Assembly: GCA_024281675.1 (NCBI GenBank)
Contig: JAMXAG010000001.1
Location: 1-64,000 of the forward strand
Source of the DNA: Nitrosomonas sp.
GTDB lineage: Bacteria; Pseudomonadota; Gammaproteobacteria; Burkholderiales; Nitrosomonadaceae
Direction: 5' to 3'
Length of the DNA: 64,000 nucleotides
The notes under the pieces were generated by a model. It did not search any database. It saw only the letters and a list, made by a program, of their open reading frames with translations, and had not been told where the DNA came from. This document shows, one piece after another, positions 40,163 through 50,024 of the stretch (positions within the stretch are counted from its first letter, which is position 1; every line of letters begins with the position of its first letter). Both the position numbers and the translations under genes were made by a program.

Positions 40163-41402
40163 AGCGTAACGCTTCTGCTGGGTTTACTTTGGAGGCACGA
40201 TAACTAGGGTATAGGGTAGCCAATAAACTGAGTGTAAATGATGTAATCGCGACCGTCATCACATCAACGATCTGGGGGTCGGTAGGTATTTTGCTGATGT
40301 AGTAAACTTCACGGGACAGGAATTGTACATTGAATAGCCATTCAATGGAGGCTACGACTTCACCGACATTATATGCCAGCAATAAACCTCCCGTAACGCC
40401 GAGTAGGGTGCCAAAAACCCCAATAAAAGTACCTTGTATGATGAAGATTTTCATGATGCTATGAGGACTGGCGCCCAGCGTTCGTAGAATGGCAATATCC
40501 GACTGCTTGTCGGTTACTGCCATTACGAGTGTCGATACGATATTAAATGCTGCGACGGCGATAATGAGTGCGAGAATTAGTGATAGCATGCGTTTTTCAA
40601 TTTGGATCGCGCGAAAGTAATTAGCGTGTTGTTTGGTCCAGTCCGTGATATAGCTATCAATGGTGAGCATGGATGGTAATTCTTCGACAACTTTTGGGGC
40701 TTGGAATAAATCATTAAGTTTTAATCGTACCCCTGTAACACTATCGTTTTCCATACGATAAAGTTTTTGGGCATCAAAAAGATGGATCAACACTAAGCCC
40801 GAATCATATTCGAAGTGCCCGACTTCAAAAATACCCACGACAGTAAATTGCTTTAAACGCGGCAAAATACCGGCAGGCGTCATTTGACCTTGCGGTGAAA
40901 TGAGTACGATTTTGTCGTCTACAAAAGTTCCTAATGTGCGCGCCAAATCCGCCCCGATAATAATGCCAAACTTACCGGGCTCCAAGTCTTCTAGAGTCCC
41001 GGCTACCATCGTTTTGGAGAAATCGGCGACCTTATCTTCCGTAGTCGGTAGGATGCCACGTACCATCACGCCTTGTACCGCCTGGTTGTGGGATAACATG
41101 CCCTGCCCAGCAACGTAAGGTGCAGCTGCTTCTACAGCCGGGTGTTTAGTGGCTTCTTCCGATGTTTGTTGCCAATGTTCTAAATGACCAACGATGCTGC
41201 CAATCTGCACATGTGAAGCAACGCCCAGGATGCGTGCGCGGATTTCTTTCTGGAAACCATTCATAACCGACATAACTGTTATCAACGCAACCATTCCCAA
41301 AGTGATACCCATTAAAGAGATCAGGGAAATAAATGAAATGAAATGATTGCGTTTTTTGGCGCGTAAGTAACGCAAGCCAATGAAGAATTCATATAGAAAC
41401 AC
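40155..41402 (-). CDS. lolC: Lipoprotein-releasing permease LolC/LolE
   Basis: A 415-residue inner-membrane protein with one N-terminal transmembrane segment (about 25-48, with [20 protein letters not shown]), a periplasmic domain of about 220 residues, and three C-terminal segments (about 270-400), the FtsX/MacB permease layout. The N-terminal [21 protein letters not shown] is diagnostic for LolC/LolE. Only one permease gene is present with lolD, as in species that use a single LolF-type or homodimeric permease, or a second gene lies elsewhere; hence lolC versus lolE is not resolved. Confidence 0.93.
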   Translation of the reverse strand: MFLYEFFIGLRYLRAKKRNHFISFISLISLMGITLGMVALITVMSVMNGFQKEIRARILGVASHVQIGSIVGHLEHWQQTSEEATKHPAVEAAAPYVAGQGMLSHNQAVQGVMVRGILPTTEDKVADFSKTMVAGTLEDLEPGKFGIIIGADLARTLGTFVDDKIVLISPQGQMTPAGILPRLKQFTVVGIFEVGHFEYDSGLVLIHLFDAQKLYRMENDSVTGVRLKLNDLFQAPKVVEELPSMLTIDSYITDWTKQHANYFRAIQIEKRMLSLILALIIAVAAFNIVSTLVMAVTDKQSDIAILRTLGASPHSIMKIFIIQGTFIGVFGTLLGVTGGLLLAYNVGEVVASIEWLFNVQFLSREVYYISKIPTDPQIVDVMTVAITSFTLSLLATLYPSYRASKVNPAEALRYE

Positions 41403-41586
41403 GAAATGGTATGCTCACAGTAATGTACCTGCGCAGTTTGCCACAATTGCGTGTGCTATAACAAATAAACTGACTGTTTAAGAGACATCAATTAGATAGT
41501 GTTTTTGTGGAATGCCCCATTCGGTTCGTAATGATGGTATTTGCATCATGAAGAGAATGGTCGTCAGTCGATACAGTAAACAATAT

Positions 41587-41612
41587 GGATAGCTGAGTTA
41601 TTACAGCTATCC
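41587..41612. terminator. Inverted repeat after sppA
   Basis: GGATAGCTG (41587-41595) and CAGCTATCC (41604-41612) form a 9-bp stem with an 8-base loop, 7 bases past the sppA stop. The sequence beyond it on the minus strand (ATATTGTTT) is T-rich, fitting a terminator for sppA. Confidence 0.6.
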
Positions 41613-41619
41613 AAAGTTG

Positions 41620-42573
41620 TCATTTTAGAAACCATTCAGATCGAGATAAAAATTCCATTACGGCCTGCCCAAAACGTTGTCTACTGAAAAAATCGGAGAA
41701 ACCTTCTCGTGGGCTATAGTCTACCAGCGTTTCGGCTTGGATAATTTCCCGAGCGACATATTCTGCGCTGCCGAGAGCATCGGCTACGCCGAGTTCAATA
41801 CTTTTTTCTCCAGTCCATACAACACCGCTGAATATTTCTGGATGATCCTTTAAACGCTCGCCCCTGCCTTGTTTGACCACAGTAATAAATTGTTCGTGAA
41901 TTTCTTTCAATAATGACTCGGCATATTTTCTTTGTGTTGGGTCAAGCGGCGAGAAAGGATCGAGAAACCCTTTGTTTTCTCCTGAAGTTAGTAACCGTCT
42001 TTCAACGCCCAATTTTTCCAATGTTCCGGAGAAACCGAACCCATCCATAAGGACGCCTACTGAACCAACCAGGCTGGCTTTGTCGACAAAAATTTTGTCT
42101 GCAGCCACTGCAACGTAATAACCTCCAGAGGCACAGATATCAGAAATGACAGCATACAGTGGTGTTTCAGGATATTTAATACGTAATCTATGGATTTCAT
42201 CATTGATATAACCGGCTTGAACAGGACTGCCTCCAGGGCTGTTAATACGTAGTACGACACCTTTTGTGTTTTTGTCTTTGAATGCTGCGTGCAGGCTTGT
42301 AATGATCTTTTCTGCGCTACTCATGGTATCAGCAGCAATCACTCCTTTTAGCTCAATGAGGGCCGTATGATTGTCAGGCAATCGCACGGTGCCTTCTTCG
42401 ATCCAACCGAGCGCAACAAAAAGAACTATAAAAAGATAGAGAAAAATTAGGATCTTAAAAAATATTCCCCATGAGCGGGTACGACGCTGTTCTCGCAAGG
42501 ACGACAATGCAAGATTTTCCACTAAACTTCTTTCCCAATTATCTGGTTTATTTTTTAGTTCTGATTCGTTCAT
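41620..42573 (-). CDS. sppA: Signal peptide peptidase SppA, S49 family
   Basis: A 317-residue membrane-anchored Ser-Lys protease that degrades residual signal peptides. One transmembrane segment (about 37-58, with FFKILIFLYLFIVLFVAL) is followed by the protease domain. Ser in ICASGGYYVAVAADKI (about 148) and Lys in GENKGFLDPFSPLD (about 201) have the spacing of the short B. subtilis-type enzyme. The start at 42573 (MNESELKN) is preferred over 42636 because the longer N-terminus looks non-coding, but neither has a strong Shine-Dalgarno sequence. Confidence 0.93.
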   Translation of the reverse strand: MNESELKNKPDNWERSLVENLALSSLREQRRTRSWGIFFKILIFLYLFIVLFVALGWIEEGTVRLPDNHTALIELKGVIAADTMSSAEKIITSLHAAFKDKNTKGVVLRINSPGGSPVQAGYINDEIHRLRIKYPETPLYAVISDICASGGYYVAVAADKIFVDKASLVGSVGVLMDGFGFSGTLEKLGVERRLLTSGENKGFLDPFSPLDPTQRKYAESLLKEIHEQFITVVKQGRGERLKDHPEIFSGVVWTGEKSIELGVADALGSAEYVAREIIQAETLVDYSPREGFSDFFSRQRFGQAVMEFLSRSEWFLK

Positions 42574-42636
42574 ATAAATTTCACTTAAAGTTGATTGTGT
42601 TATGTGGCGGTGGTTAAACGGTATTATTTCATTCAA

Positions 42637-43008
42637 TCATGACAAGATAAAAAAACCAGGTGCTTCATGCTTTATCATCGGTACTAATATCAGGTATTGT
42701 TTTTTATTTCTATTAAACAGAGTGTTCTAGAGCTGCTGCTATCAGTTTGTTATTTTCTCATATCAAAAGGATTCTATATTGACGAACTCAAGTTGCTTTT
42801 TGTTTCATTTTTAATTCATTCTGAACAGAACTACTTGAACAGTTATCTTTTCCAATGCATGTAGTTTAAAGTTTTTGTTCACTTACTTAACAATAGTTGA
42901 CCTATGTTGTAAGAATTGTTTTGAGACGCTACACTGAACGAATGCTTTAGGTTTTTTAGGTGCTGTTTTTCTCATAACATTGTTTAATTTTTATTAAAGG
43001 GTAACATC
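42637..43008. other. Divergent intergenic region between sppA and the EF-hand gene
   Basis: About 370 AT-rich bases between divergent genes. It must hold promoters for both, but I see no clear -35/-10 pair, no operator-like repeat and no small gene. AAAGGGTAAC just before 43009 is the likely ribosome binding site of the EF-hand gene. Confidence 0.4.
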
Positions 43009-43437
43009 ATGCTCAAGAAGCACAGTCCGTTTTTTTTAGTTATTTTTTGTAGTTTTTTTCTAGCCTCTGGCACTGCTTTTTCTGTTGAATCTGAAAAAGG
43101 ATCTGCATCATCAAAGCCACAGGAACATAAGCATTCTGGCAATTACCAACACAGCCATGCAAAATCTGACGGTTCTTCTAGCCATCACGAACAATGTAGT
43201 CAAAAAATGTCGATGGTCGATCTCAACAAAGATAATAAAATCAGCAAGGAAGAATTCATTAAACATCATGAAGATATGTTTGCAGCCATGGATACGAATA
43301 AAGATGGTTTCTTAGATGAATCAGAAATGCATCATATGATGGACCAAATGCATGGTAAGCATGGCAAAAGTAACCATGGACATCACGGCGAGAGTGACCA
43401 TAAGCATTCTGATCACGGCAAAGAAAAAAGCAAATAG
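43009..43437 (+). CDS. Exported His-rich EF-hand protein
   Basis: A 142-residue protein with a signal peptide (about 1-26, LVIFCSFFLASGTAFS) and two EF-hand loops, DLNKDNKISKEE (about 70-81) and DTNKDGFLDESE (about 95-106), spaced like a pair. Both flanks are strongly His-rich: KPQEHKHSGNYQHSHAKS before and HHMMDQMHGKHGKS, HGHHGESDHKHSDHGK after. It probably binds calcium through the EF-hands and transition metals such as copper, nickel or zinc through the His clusters, in the periplasm. AAAGGGT sits about 8 bases before the ATG. It is a single gene followed by a perfect palindrome. Confidence 0.8.
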   Translation: MLKKHSPFFLVIFCSFFLASGTAFSVESEKGSASSKPQEHKHSGNYQHSHAKSDGSSSHHEQCSQKMSMVDLNKDNKISKEEFIKHHEDMFAAMDTNKDGFLDESEMHHMMDQMHGKHGKSNHGHHGESDHKHSDHGKEKSK

Positions 43438-43519
43438 CATTTTTATTTCAATATGATGTAAGAACAGAATTGGCAGTTGCTTTGCAGAATAAGTTAATCT
43501 AATTTTCCGGAACCTCAGA

Positions 43520-43543
43520 GTGGGTGAGCATATGCTCACCCAC
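43520..43543. terminator. Perfect 24-bp palindrome after the EF-hand gene
   Basis: GTGGGTGAGCAT followed directly by its exact reverse complement ATGCTCACCCAC. As RNA it would fold into a 10-bp stem with a 4-base loop. It lies 82 bases past the EF-hand stop and about 77 bases before mutL, with only a moderate T content downstream (ATTCATTTTAATC). Termination is the likeliest role; a protein-binding operator ahead of mutL is the alternative. Confidence 0.55.
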
Positions 43544-43619
43544 AATTCATTTTAATCACATGTTCAACGAAGCGTTGTTTCGATTTATATCCGTGTATGG
43601 ATAGTGTCACTATTTTTTG

Positions 43620-45461
43620 ATGGCTAGCATTAAGCTGTTACCAGATTTGTTAATCAATCAGATCGCCGCCGGCGAAGTTGTCGAACGCCCGGCTTCGGTA
43701 TTGAAAGAGATTCTGGAAAATAGCTTGGATGCGGGCGCTCAGAAAATCCATGTGCAACTATTACAGGGCGGAGTTAAACAAATCCGCGTAGTTGATAATG
43801 GGATTGGTATCGCAAAAGACGAGCTGGTTCTGGCGCTAACGCGGCATAGTACTAGCAAAATTAGTACCCTGGATGATTTGCATAGAATCGCCAGCCTAGG
43901 TTTTCGTGGTGAAGCACTGGCAAGTATTGCAGCTGTTTCACGTTTAACGCTAGCAAGTTGCCAACATGGGGATGACTATGCTTGGCAGGTCCATGTGGAC
44001 GGTAATTCAGTTTCATCAGCGATGCCTTCCTCGCTGTCCATTGGTACTACGTTAACCATCAATGAATTATTTTTTAATATTCCCGCGCGACGAAAATTTC
44101 TCAAATCTGAAGGGACAGAGTTTTCGCATTGCGATGAAGTTTTTAAACGTATATCACTGTCTGCGCCATCGGTAGAATTTTCCTTGCAGCATAATGGCAA
44201 AACACGGCGTTTGTTGCATCCCGCGACGCCTGCGCAGCGGATCACTGCGATACTCGGGGAAGAGTTTGCACAGTATGCTGTTTGGGTGGATGAGAAATCC
44301 GAGGCAATTCAGTTGCAGGGCATGGTGGCATTGCCGGCCTATGCGCGTTCTTCCAGGGAAGCGCAATATTTTTTTGTGAATAAGCGTTTTGTCAGCGATA
44401 AGCTTATTTCTCATGCTTTACGTGAAGCTTATCGCGATATCTTGCATCTTGATCGTTATCCGGCTTTTGTATTGTTTTTGGAAGTTGATCCGGAAAGTGT
44501 CGACGTGAACGTGCATCCTACTAAAACCGAAGTGCGGTTTCGTGAAGCTCGCGCGGTACATCAATTTATTTTTCACGCGATTAATAAAGCGTTATCAGCG
44601 CCAGATCCACAAAAAAAACAAAATATTGACACTGCGATCAGTTTCGAGCATCGAGATGTCAGTAATACAAGCCCTGTTCGCCCATTGTCAAATTATCCGT
44701 TGTCACGCAATGACAATAGGCCGCGCCAACTATTTCAACCGGAACAAATGTATCAATCGATATACGATACCCGATCATCTGATCCATCGTTGTATCTGGG
44801 TGAAAAAGATAAGTTAGCAGGCGAAGCAGAGACCGCGACCGAATTGAATTCATCCATCGCTTCAGTCGGAAAGGAAAGCTTCTCACTGGGTTTTGCGTTG
44901 GGACAGTTGCAAGGAATCTACATTCTGGCTCAGAATGAACAGGGACTCATTGTGGTCGATATGCACGCGGCACATGAGCGGGTCATGTACGAGAAACTTA
45001 AAAATATATTTGATCAGCAGGTGGTGCCGACGCAATCTTTATTGATTCCGGTTACATTTCATGCCAGTAGCGTTGAAATGAGTTTGGCTGAAGAAAATGC
45101 TGATTTGTTTGATCAATTGGGTTTTGAAATTGCGCCGTTTTCTCCTACGGCCTTGGTTGTTCGTAAAACTCCCGCAATACTGAGTGATGCCGATATCGTG
45201 CAACTTGCTCATGATCTATTAAAAGAAATTGAGGATTATGGTGCGAGTCAAGTATTAACCGCCAGGCGTAATGAAACTTTGGCGACGATGGCTTGCCATG
45301 GCGCCGTTCGTGCTAATCGAAAACTTACCATCGAAGAAATGAATCAGCTGCTGCGTGAAATGGAAGTGACCGAGCGTGCGGATCAATGTAATCATGGCCG
45401 ACCTACTTGGTTCGAAATTACCGTAACTGAATTGGATAAAATGTTTATGCGTGGGAAGTAA
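43620..45461 (+). CDS. mutL: DNA mismatch repair protein MutL
   Basis: A 613-residue GHKL ATPase that links MutS to downstream repair steps. N-terminal motifs are KLLPDLLINQIAAGEVVERP, ENSLDAGA, VDNGIGI and GFRGEALASI. The C-terminal domain has DMHAAHERVMYE (about 447-458), which fits the endonuclease pattern DxHA-x2-E-x4-E, so this MutL should itself nick DNA, as in bacteria without MutH. The linker (about 340-410) is poorly conserved as usual. The ATG at 43620 directly follows an in-frame TTG; no strong Shine-Dalgarno sequence is seen for either. Confidence 0.96.
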   Translation: MASIKLLPDLLINQIAAGEVVERPASVLKEILENSLDAGAQKIHVQLLQGGVKQIRVVDNGIGIAKDELVLALTRHSTSKISTLDDLHRIASLGFRGEALASIAAVSRLTLASCQHGDDYAWQVHVDGNSVSSAMPSSLSIGTTLTINELFFNIPARRKFLKSEGTEFSHCDEVFKRISLSAPSVEFSLQHNGKTRRLLHPATPAQRITAILGEEFAQYAVWVDEKSEAIQLQGMVALPAYARSSREAQYFFVNKRFVSDKLISHALREAYRDILHLDRYPAFVLFLEVDPESVDVNVHPTKTEVRFREARAVHQFIFHAINKALSAPDPQKKQNIDTAISFEHRDVSNTSPVRPLSNYPLSRNDNRPRQLFQPEQMYQSIYDTRSSDPSLYLGEKDKLAGEAETATELNSSIASVGKESFSLGFALGQLQGIYILAQNEQGLIVVDMHAAHERVMYEKLKNIFDQQVVPTQSLLIPVTFHASSVEMSLAEENADLFDQLGFEIAPFSPTALVVRKTPAILSDADIVQLAHDLLKEIEDYGASQVLTARRNETLATMACHGAVRANRKLTIEEMNQLLREMEVTERADQCNHGRPTWFEITVTELDKMFMRGK

Positions 45462-45545
45462 GGGATTCAATTTAAAAGACAAAGATTGAATTTCTTGTTT
45501 CTTCTGTTACAGTATGTTTTTGTTACTTATCTAAGGGGATATTGC

Positions 45546-46226
45546 ATGGAAAAAAGGATTTTGATGGCGCTTGTTTTGCTATCGTTAACTGGATGTGCCT
45601 CGATGAACGGCACACAATCAGGAGCACTGACGGGGAGTGCGCTGGGGGCCGGTGCTGGCGCTGCGCTGGGTGCAATTATAGGTGGCGGAGAAGGTGCTGC
45701 AATTGGCGCGGGTTCTGGCGCAATTCTGGGTGCGGGAGCTGGCTATTTATGGTCACAAAGAATGGAAGAGCAAAAAAAACAAATGGAAGCAGCTACCGCC
45801 GGTACTGGTGTGGAAGTTTCTAAAACTGCGGACAATCGTCTGAAACTCAATATTCCTAGTGACATTTCTTTTGACTCAGGAAAGTCGAACATAAAACCGA
45901 ATTTACAACCGATACTGGATAGCTTTGCCACCAGCCTGAACAATAACCCAAATACCGTGGTGACGATTATCGGCCATACGGATAATACCGGCAGTGACGC
46001 GGTCAATAATCCTTTATCGGTTAATCGGGCTTCCAGTACGCGCGATCATTTGGTAGGGCGTGGTGTTGCAATCAACCGTATCCAGATTGACGGACGAGGT
46101 TCCCGTGAACCTGTCGCAACCAATGATACGCCTGCGAATCGGGCAATCAATCGCAGGGTGGAAATTTTTGTTTCAGAAATTCAACCACCCCCGAGTGGCA
46201 CGCCAGTAGCACCACCACAACAATAA
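45546..46226 (+). CDS. OmpA-family lipoprotein with glycine-zipper region (YiaD-like)
   Basis: A 226-residue outer-membrane lipoprotein. Lipobox LSLTGC (Cys about 17) after a short hydrophobic stretch. Residues 25-75 form a glycine zipper (GALTGSALGAGAGAALGAII and GAAIGAGSGAILGAGAGYLW). Residues 105-210 are an OmpA C-terminal peptidoglycan-binding domain (ISFDSGKSNIKPNLQ, GHTDNTGSDAVNNPLSVNRA, and NRAINRRVEIFV). The start at 45546 is set by AAGGGGAT a few bases upstream and by the lipoprotein signal. It should tether the outer membrane to peptidoglycan. It is separated from mutL by 84 bases and converges on pgpA. Confidence 0.88.
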   Translation: MEKRILMALVLLSLTGCASMNGTQSGALTGSALGAGAGAALGAIIGGGEGAAIGAGSGAILGAGAGYLWSQRMEEQKKQMEAATAGTGVEVSKTADNRLKLNIPSDISFDSGKSNIKPNLQPILDSFATSLNNNPNTVVTIIGHTDNTGSDAVNNPLSVNRASSTRDHLVGRGVAINRIQIDGRGSREPVATNDTPANRAINRRVEIFVSEIQPPPSGTPVAPPQQ

Positions 46227-46253
46227 GCGTTTTTTGTTGAATATGTGCCAATA

Positions 46254-46291
46254 AATACCGGATTGGTGTGCATCTGCGCTGGTCCGGTATT
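46254..46291. terminator. Bidirectional hairpin between convergent genes
   Basis: AATACCGGA (46254-46262) and TCCGGTATT (46283-46291) form a perfect 9-bp stem around a 20-base loop. It lies between the convergent lipoprotein and pgpA genes and probably stops transcription from both sides. No long T run is present on either side. Confidence 0.5.
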
Positions 46292-46325
46292 GGGTTGTGC
46301 GATGTATTTCTATAGTTCTGGCAGT

Positions 46326-46880
46326 TTAACCGAGAGCAATGATCGGTAGTATCCAGGTTTTCCATCCAGCAAAGCATAGCAGAGTCAGAAATGCTGCAAC
46401 AATATCGTCAAACATCACACCGAAACCAGCGCGTAAGTGTTGATCGAAATAACGGATAGGATTGGGTTTGACAATATCGAAGAAGCGGAACAAGATAAAA
46501 GCAGCTAATTGCCATCGCCATTCATCAGGAATGAAAAAAAGCACTAGCAGAAACGCTACTGTTTCATCCCATACCATGCTGCCATGGTCCGGATCGCCCA
46601 ATACTTTACCCGTCAAACCACACGCCCAGATACCGACGATAAACATAATATCAATGACTAATAAAAAATATACTGGGGAAAGTAATTCGTTGAATAGCCA
46701 AAATAAAGGGAACGCAATCAAAGTGCCTATCGTACCCGGCGCCAGTGGGAATAAACCTACACCGCCGGAAAAAGCAATGAAAAAGGCTGGGTGACTAAAA
46801 GCTAGCGCTAAACTGGGTTTGAAAGCCGGTGAATGCTGAGAATACGAGTGATGCTCAGTGCTAGGCAATAAAATGGTCAT
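46326..46880 (-). CDS. pgpA: Phosphatidylglycerophosphatase A
   Basis: A 184-residue inner-membrane enzyme that removes phosphate from phosphatidylglycerophosphate. Motifs are GVGLFPLAPGTIGTLIAFPL near the N-terminus, GDPDHGSMVWDETVAFLLVL in the middle (the conserved D-E pair), and FRFFDIVKPNPIRYFDQHL followed by GFGVMFDDIVAAFLT. Four hydrophobic segments. It overlaps thiL by 20 bases, the conserved nusB-thiL-pgpA arrangement, and is the last gene of the riboflavin operon. Confidence 0.95.
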   Translation of the reverse strand: MTILLPSTEHHSYSQHSPAFKPSLALAFSHPAFFIAFSGGVGLFPLAPGTIGTLIAFPLFWLFNELLSPVYFLLVIDIMFIVGIWACGLTGKVLGDPDHGSMVWDETVAFLLVLFFIPDEWRWQLAAFILFRFFDIVKPNPIRYFDQHLRAGFGVMFDDIVAAFLTLLCFAGWKTWILPIIALG

Positions 46881-47832
46881 ATCCCCTGGTGTCCGGTAAA
46901 ATTAACTTTCCTTGATGATCTTTAATGATTAATTGATGTCCTGTCAGAATTTTACCGATACGTGTGAGCGGTAGATTTAACTCTTTTCCAAGCAACTCAA
47001 CCGCGTTGCGGTTTTTTTCAGATGCGGTAAAGCACAGTTCATAGTCATCTCCGCCTGATAATAAGCACTCTCTTAGTAGCGGTTGTGACAGATTTTTTTT
47101 GATGATCGGTAAACAAGGAATATCTTGTAGATTAATACACGCGGCTGTTGCTGAATTTTTTAAAACATGTCCTAAATCGGCTACCAATCCGTCGGAAATA
47201 TCAATGGCACTGTGCGCCAGATTAACTAATCGTTGCCCTAATTCAACTCGGGCTGAGGGCATGAGCAATGCGGGTAAACACTGCGAAAGTTCCTCGGGTG
47301 TTAAGGTGATTTGCTGTAATTCGTGTTTTAATGCCAGTGCTGCGCTGCCTAATTGACCAGATACCCAAATATCATCACCCACTTGCGCATTGTTGCGGCG
47401 GAGGGCTTTGCCTCGCATGACTTCACCAATGATTTGCACGTTAATATTCAAAGGCCCCGCAGTCGTATCGCCACCGATTAATTCGACTTGATAGGTGCTT
47501 GCCAAATTAAAGAAACCTTGACTAAATTCGGATAACCAAGCGTTATCATGCGCCACCAGGTTCTTGGGTAATGTTAACGCAAGCAATGCCCAGCGTGGCT
47601 TGGCGCCCATTGCGGCCATATCGGAAAGATTAACGGCTAAAGATTTGTAGCCCAGTTTATATGGATCAACATCTGGGAAGAAATGCTTGCCGGATACCAA
47701 CGTATCGGTCGAAATTGCAAATTCAGTATTTTGTGAGGCTGGAACAATGGCAGCATCATCACCGATTCCTACGATCGCATTATAGGTAGGCTTCTGGAAA
47801 AAGCGATCGATAATGTCGAATTCTGAAATCAC
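46861..47832 (-). CDS. thiL: Thiamine-monophosphate kinase
   Basis: A 323-residue enzyme that makes thiamine pyrophosphate from thiamine monophosphate and ATP. The N-terminal EFDIIDRFF, then GIGDDAAIV, STDTLVSGKHFFPDVDPYKLGYKSLAVNLSDMAAMGAKP region, GGDTTAGPLNINV and the late SGGDDYELCFT are the family landmarks, giving the Asp residues that bind Mg-ATP. Length is typical. It starts 5 bases after the nusB stop. Confidence 0.96.
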   Translation of the reverse strand: MISEFDIIDRFFQKPTYNAIVGIGDDAAIVPASQNTEFAISTDTLVSGKHFFPDVDPYKLGYKSLAVNLSDMAAMGAKPRWALLALTLPKNLVAHDNAWLSEFSQGFFNLASTYQVELIGGDTTAGPLNINVQIIGEVMRGKALRRNNAQVGDDIWVSGQLGSAALALKHELQQITLTPEELSQCLPALLMPSARVELGQRLVNLAHSAIDISDGLVADLGHVLKNSATAACINLQDIPCLPIIKKNLSQPLLRECLLSGGDDYELCFTASEKNRNAVELLGKELNLPLTRIGKILTGHQLIIKDHQGKLILPDTRGYDHFIA

Positions 47833-47837
47833 TGGGA

Positions 47838-48344
47838 CTAAACGAGTGGTTGTTTTTTTTCCAATTTCTGCGCGGCTATTTCTACGGCGCGTTGTTTAAT
47901 CGCTAATTTGTCTAAGACCCCATTGACATACTTATGCCCATCGATGCCGCCATAAGTTCTTGCCAATTCAATGGCTTCATTGATGATCGCTTTGTAAGGA
48001 ATTTCTGGGTGATACAATAATTCATAAGCGCCTAGCAACAAAACAGCAAACTCTACCGGACTCAGTTCATGCAAGGCACGATCTAGGCACGGCTGAATGT
48101 GCGTATTCAGTAGTTCAAAGTTCTCAATTGCGCCTTGCAGAGTTTTAGAAAAGTGTTTTTCATCGACATGAACGAATTCGGGAGATTCGCGTAACTGTTG
48201 TTCAATAAAATTTGCACTTTCACCGGTAACTTTCCATTGATACAAACCCTGAACTACAAACTCACGTGCGATTCTGCGACGGCTTTTCGGTTTCTCGACT
48301 TTGTTGTTTTTGTCAGTGGTCGAATCCGCTTGCAAGCTATTCAT
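47838..48344 (-). CDS. nusB: Transcription antitermination protein NusB
   Basis: A 168-residue RNA-binding factor for rRNA antitermination. The core starts [15 protein letters not shown] (about 23-37), continues with the helical bundle ([30 protein letters not shown]) and ends with [19 protein letters not shown] and [11 protein letters not shown], all diagnostic. The ATG at 48344 overlaps the end of ribH by 8 bases; a longer frame to 48473 reads inside ribH and is not needed for the family. The first 20 residues are a poorly conserved extension. Confidence 0.94.
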   Translation of the reverse strand: MNSLQADSTTDKNNKVEKPKSRRRIAREFVVQGLYQWKVTGESANFIEQQLRESPEFVHVDEKHFSKTLQGAIENFELLNTHIQPCLDRALHELSPVEFAVLLLGAYELLYHPEIPYKAIINEAIELARTYGGIDGHKYVNGVLDKLAIKQRAVEIAAQKLEKKQPLV

Positions 48345-48822
48345 AAGGCAGTTCGTCAATCTTGATTTGCAAATTGGCCATTTCCAATGCAGCCTTTGCA
48401 GCCTCCGTACCTTTTTCATGCATACGTGCAATCGCTTGATCTTCGTTATCGGTAGTGAGAATTCCGTTGGCAACGGGGATTTCTATTTCCAATTGTACGG
48501 CCATCAAACCTCGGGCAGATTCCTCTGCGACGATTTCAAAATGATAGGTGTCACCCCGAATCACTGCACCGAGCGCAATGAACGCGTCGAATTGATTGGT
48601 TAGGGCAATGCGTTTAAGTGCCAAAGGAATTTCCAAGGCACCGGGTACTGTTGCAAGCAATATGTTATGGTTTTGCACACCGTTGCTTCTAAGCTCCGTA
48701 ATGCAAGCGCTTAGTAATCCTTCACCAATGTCCGAGTTAAAGCGGCTCATGACAATACCCATACGTAAATCGCTACCTTCTAAAGTAGGTTCAATTTCGG
48801 GAATGTCATCGTAAAAAGGCAT
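48337..48822 (-). CDS. ribH: 6,7-dimethyl-8-ribityllumazine synthase
   Basis: A 161-residue enzyme of the next-to-last riboflavin step. Landmarks are [33 protein letters not shown] (active-site loop), [25 protein letters not shown] with the conserved Arg/His pair, and [17 protein letters not shown]. Length is normal for icosahedral or pentameric types. TAAGGAGT on the minus strand just before the start is a good Shine-Dalgarno sequence. It is third in the ribE-ribB-ribH series. Confidence 0.96.
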   Translation of the reverse strand: MPFYDDIPEIEPTLEGSDLRMGIVMSRFNSDIGEGLLSACITELRSNGVQNHNILLATVPGALEIPLALKRIALTNQFDAFIALGAVIRGDTYHFEIVAEESARGLMAVQLEIEIPVANGILTTDNEDQAIARMHEKGTEAAKAALEMANLQIKIDELPYE

Positions 48823-48883
48823 GTTTACTCCTTAAGTTGCAGTGTGTTGATACTGGCTGCCATTATAATCCTTTCAGCATCAG

Positions 48884-49996
48884 TCAAAGGTTATCTTTGC
48901 TATGAATTTCCACGTAACTGGAGACTTCTAAACCGAATCCAGTCACACTGGGCATTTTCCGGGGGGTCGCCATCAAGCGCATTTTTCCAACATTCAGGTC
49001 TTTGAGTATTTGTGCGCCAATTCCATGATGACGCAAATCCATTTTATTACTGAAAGATTGGGGGCGTTCATCTTTCGATTCAACGCGCTCGGCTAGTTTT
49101 ATCGGATCATCCCGGCGGTGCATCAGAACAATGACACCACATCCTGCTTCAGCAATCATTTTCATTGCAGTGTAGATATTCCAGGAATGTGAGCCATCCT
49201 CAATATCGAGAAAATCAATGACAGACAATGGTTCATGTACGCGTACCAGCGTTTCATGCGCAGGGTCTATGGTGCCTTTGACCAATGCCAAGTGTGTTAA
49301 ATGCGAGATATCATCCCGGTACGCAATTAATTGAAATGGCCCATGTAGCGTTTGAATGGCACGCTCAGCCACGCGTGTGACCAGACATTCAGTTTGGTTG
49401 CGGTGCTGAATCAAATCGGCGATTGTGCCAATCTTGAGTCGATGCTTGTGAGCAAAGGCGATTAGATCGGGCATTCTTGCCATGCTGCCATCTTCTTTCA
49501 GGATTTCACAAATCACCGAAGCCGCAGTGAGGTTAGCCATTTTGGCTAAATCACAACCAGCTTCAGTGTGACCCGCACGCACCAACACGCCGCCCTTTTG
49601 CGCCATAAGAGGAAAAATGTGCCCGGGTTGTATGAGATCTCTGGGTTTGGCATTTTTTTGCACAGCCACTTGTACGGTTCTGGCGCGGTCTGCAGCAGAA
49701 ATCCCTGTAGTCACACCCTCGGCTGCTTCAATGGAGAGGGTAAAGTTGGTTCCCAAAGGAGACCGGTTGGTCGTTACCATCAAAGGTAAATCTAGCTGAT
49801 TGCAATGTTCTTCGGTGAGTGTCAAGCAAATTAGTCCACGACCATGCGTTGCCATAAAATTAATGGCTGCGGGCGTGACAAAATCTGCGGCAAGCACCAG
49901 ATCTCCTTCGTTTTCGCGATCTTCTTCATCGACCAGCACCACCATTTTGCCGAGTCTGATGTCGGCAATGATTTCTTCAATAGCACTAATGCTCAT
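48884..49996 (-). CDS. ribB: 3,4-dihydroxy-2-butanone-4-phosphate synthase with degenerate GTP cyclohydrolase II-like C-terminus
   Basis: A 370-residue two-domain protein. Residues 1-200 are a complete DHBP synthase ([59 protein letters not shown]), which makes the four-carbon unit of riboflavin. Residues 205-370 align with GTP cyclohydrolase II, but the zinc-binding Cys stretch (normally ECLTGDVFGS-RCDCG) reads [19 protein letters not shown] with no Cys, and the catalytic RQEGRGIG reads HRRDDPIKL. The second activity is therefore almost certainly lost, as described for RibBX-type proteins, and the domain may be regulatory. A separate ribA should exist elsewhere. Confidence 0.93.
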   Translation of the reverse strand: MSISAIEEIIADIRLGKMVVLVDEEDRENEGDLVLAADFVTPAAINFMATHGRGLICLTLTEEHCNQLDLPLMVTTNRSPLGTNFTLSIEAAEGVTTGISAADRARTVQVAVQKNAKPRDLIQPGHIFPLMAQKGGVLVRAGHTEAGCDLAKMANLTAASVICEILKEDGSMARMPDLIAFAHKHRLKIGTIADLIQHRNQTECLVTRVAERAIQTLHGPFQLIAYRDDISHLTHLALVKGTIDPAHETLVRVHEPLSVIDFLDIEDGSHSWNIYTAMKMIAEAGCGVIVLMHRRDDPIKLAERVESKDERPQSFSNKMDLRHHGIGAQILKDLNVGKMRLMATPRKMPSVTGFGLEVSSYVEIHSKDNL

Positions 49997-50024
49997 TTTC
50001 TCGACTGTATATGTTTAATTTCGT

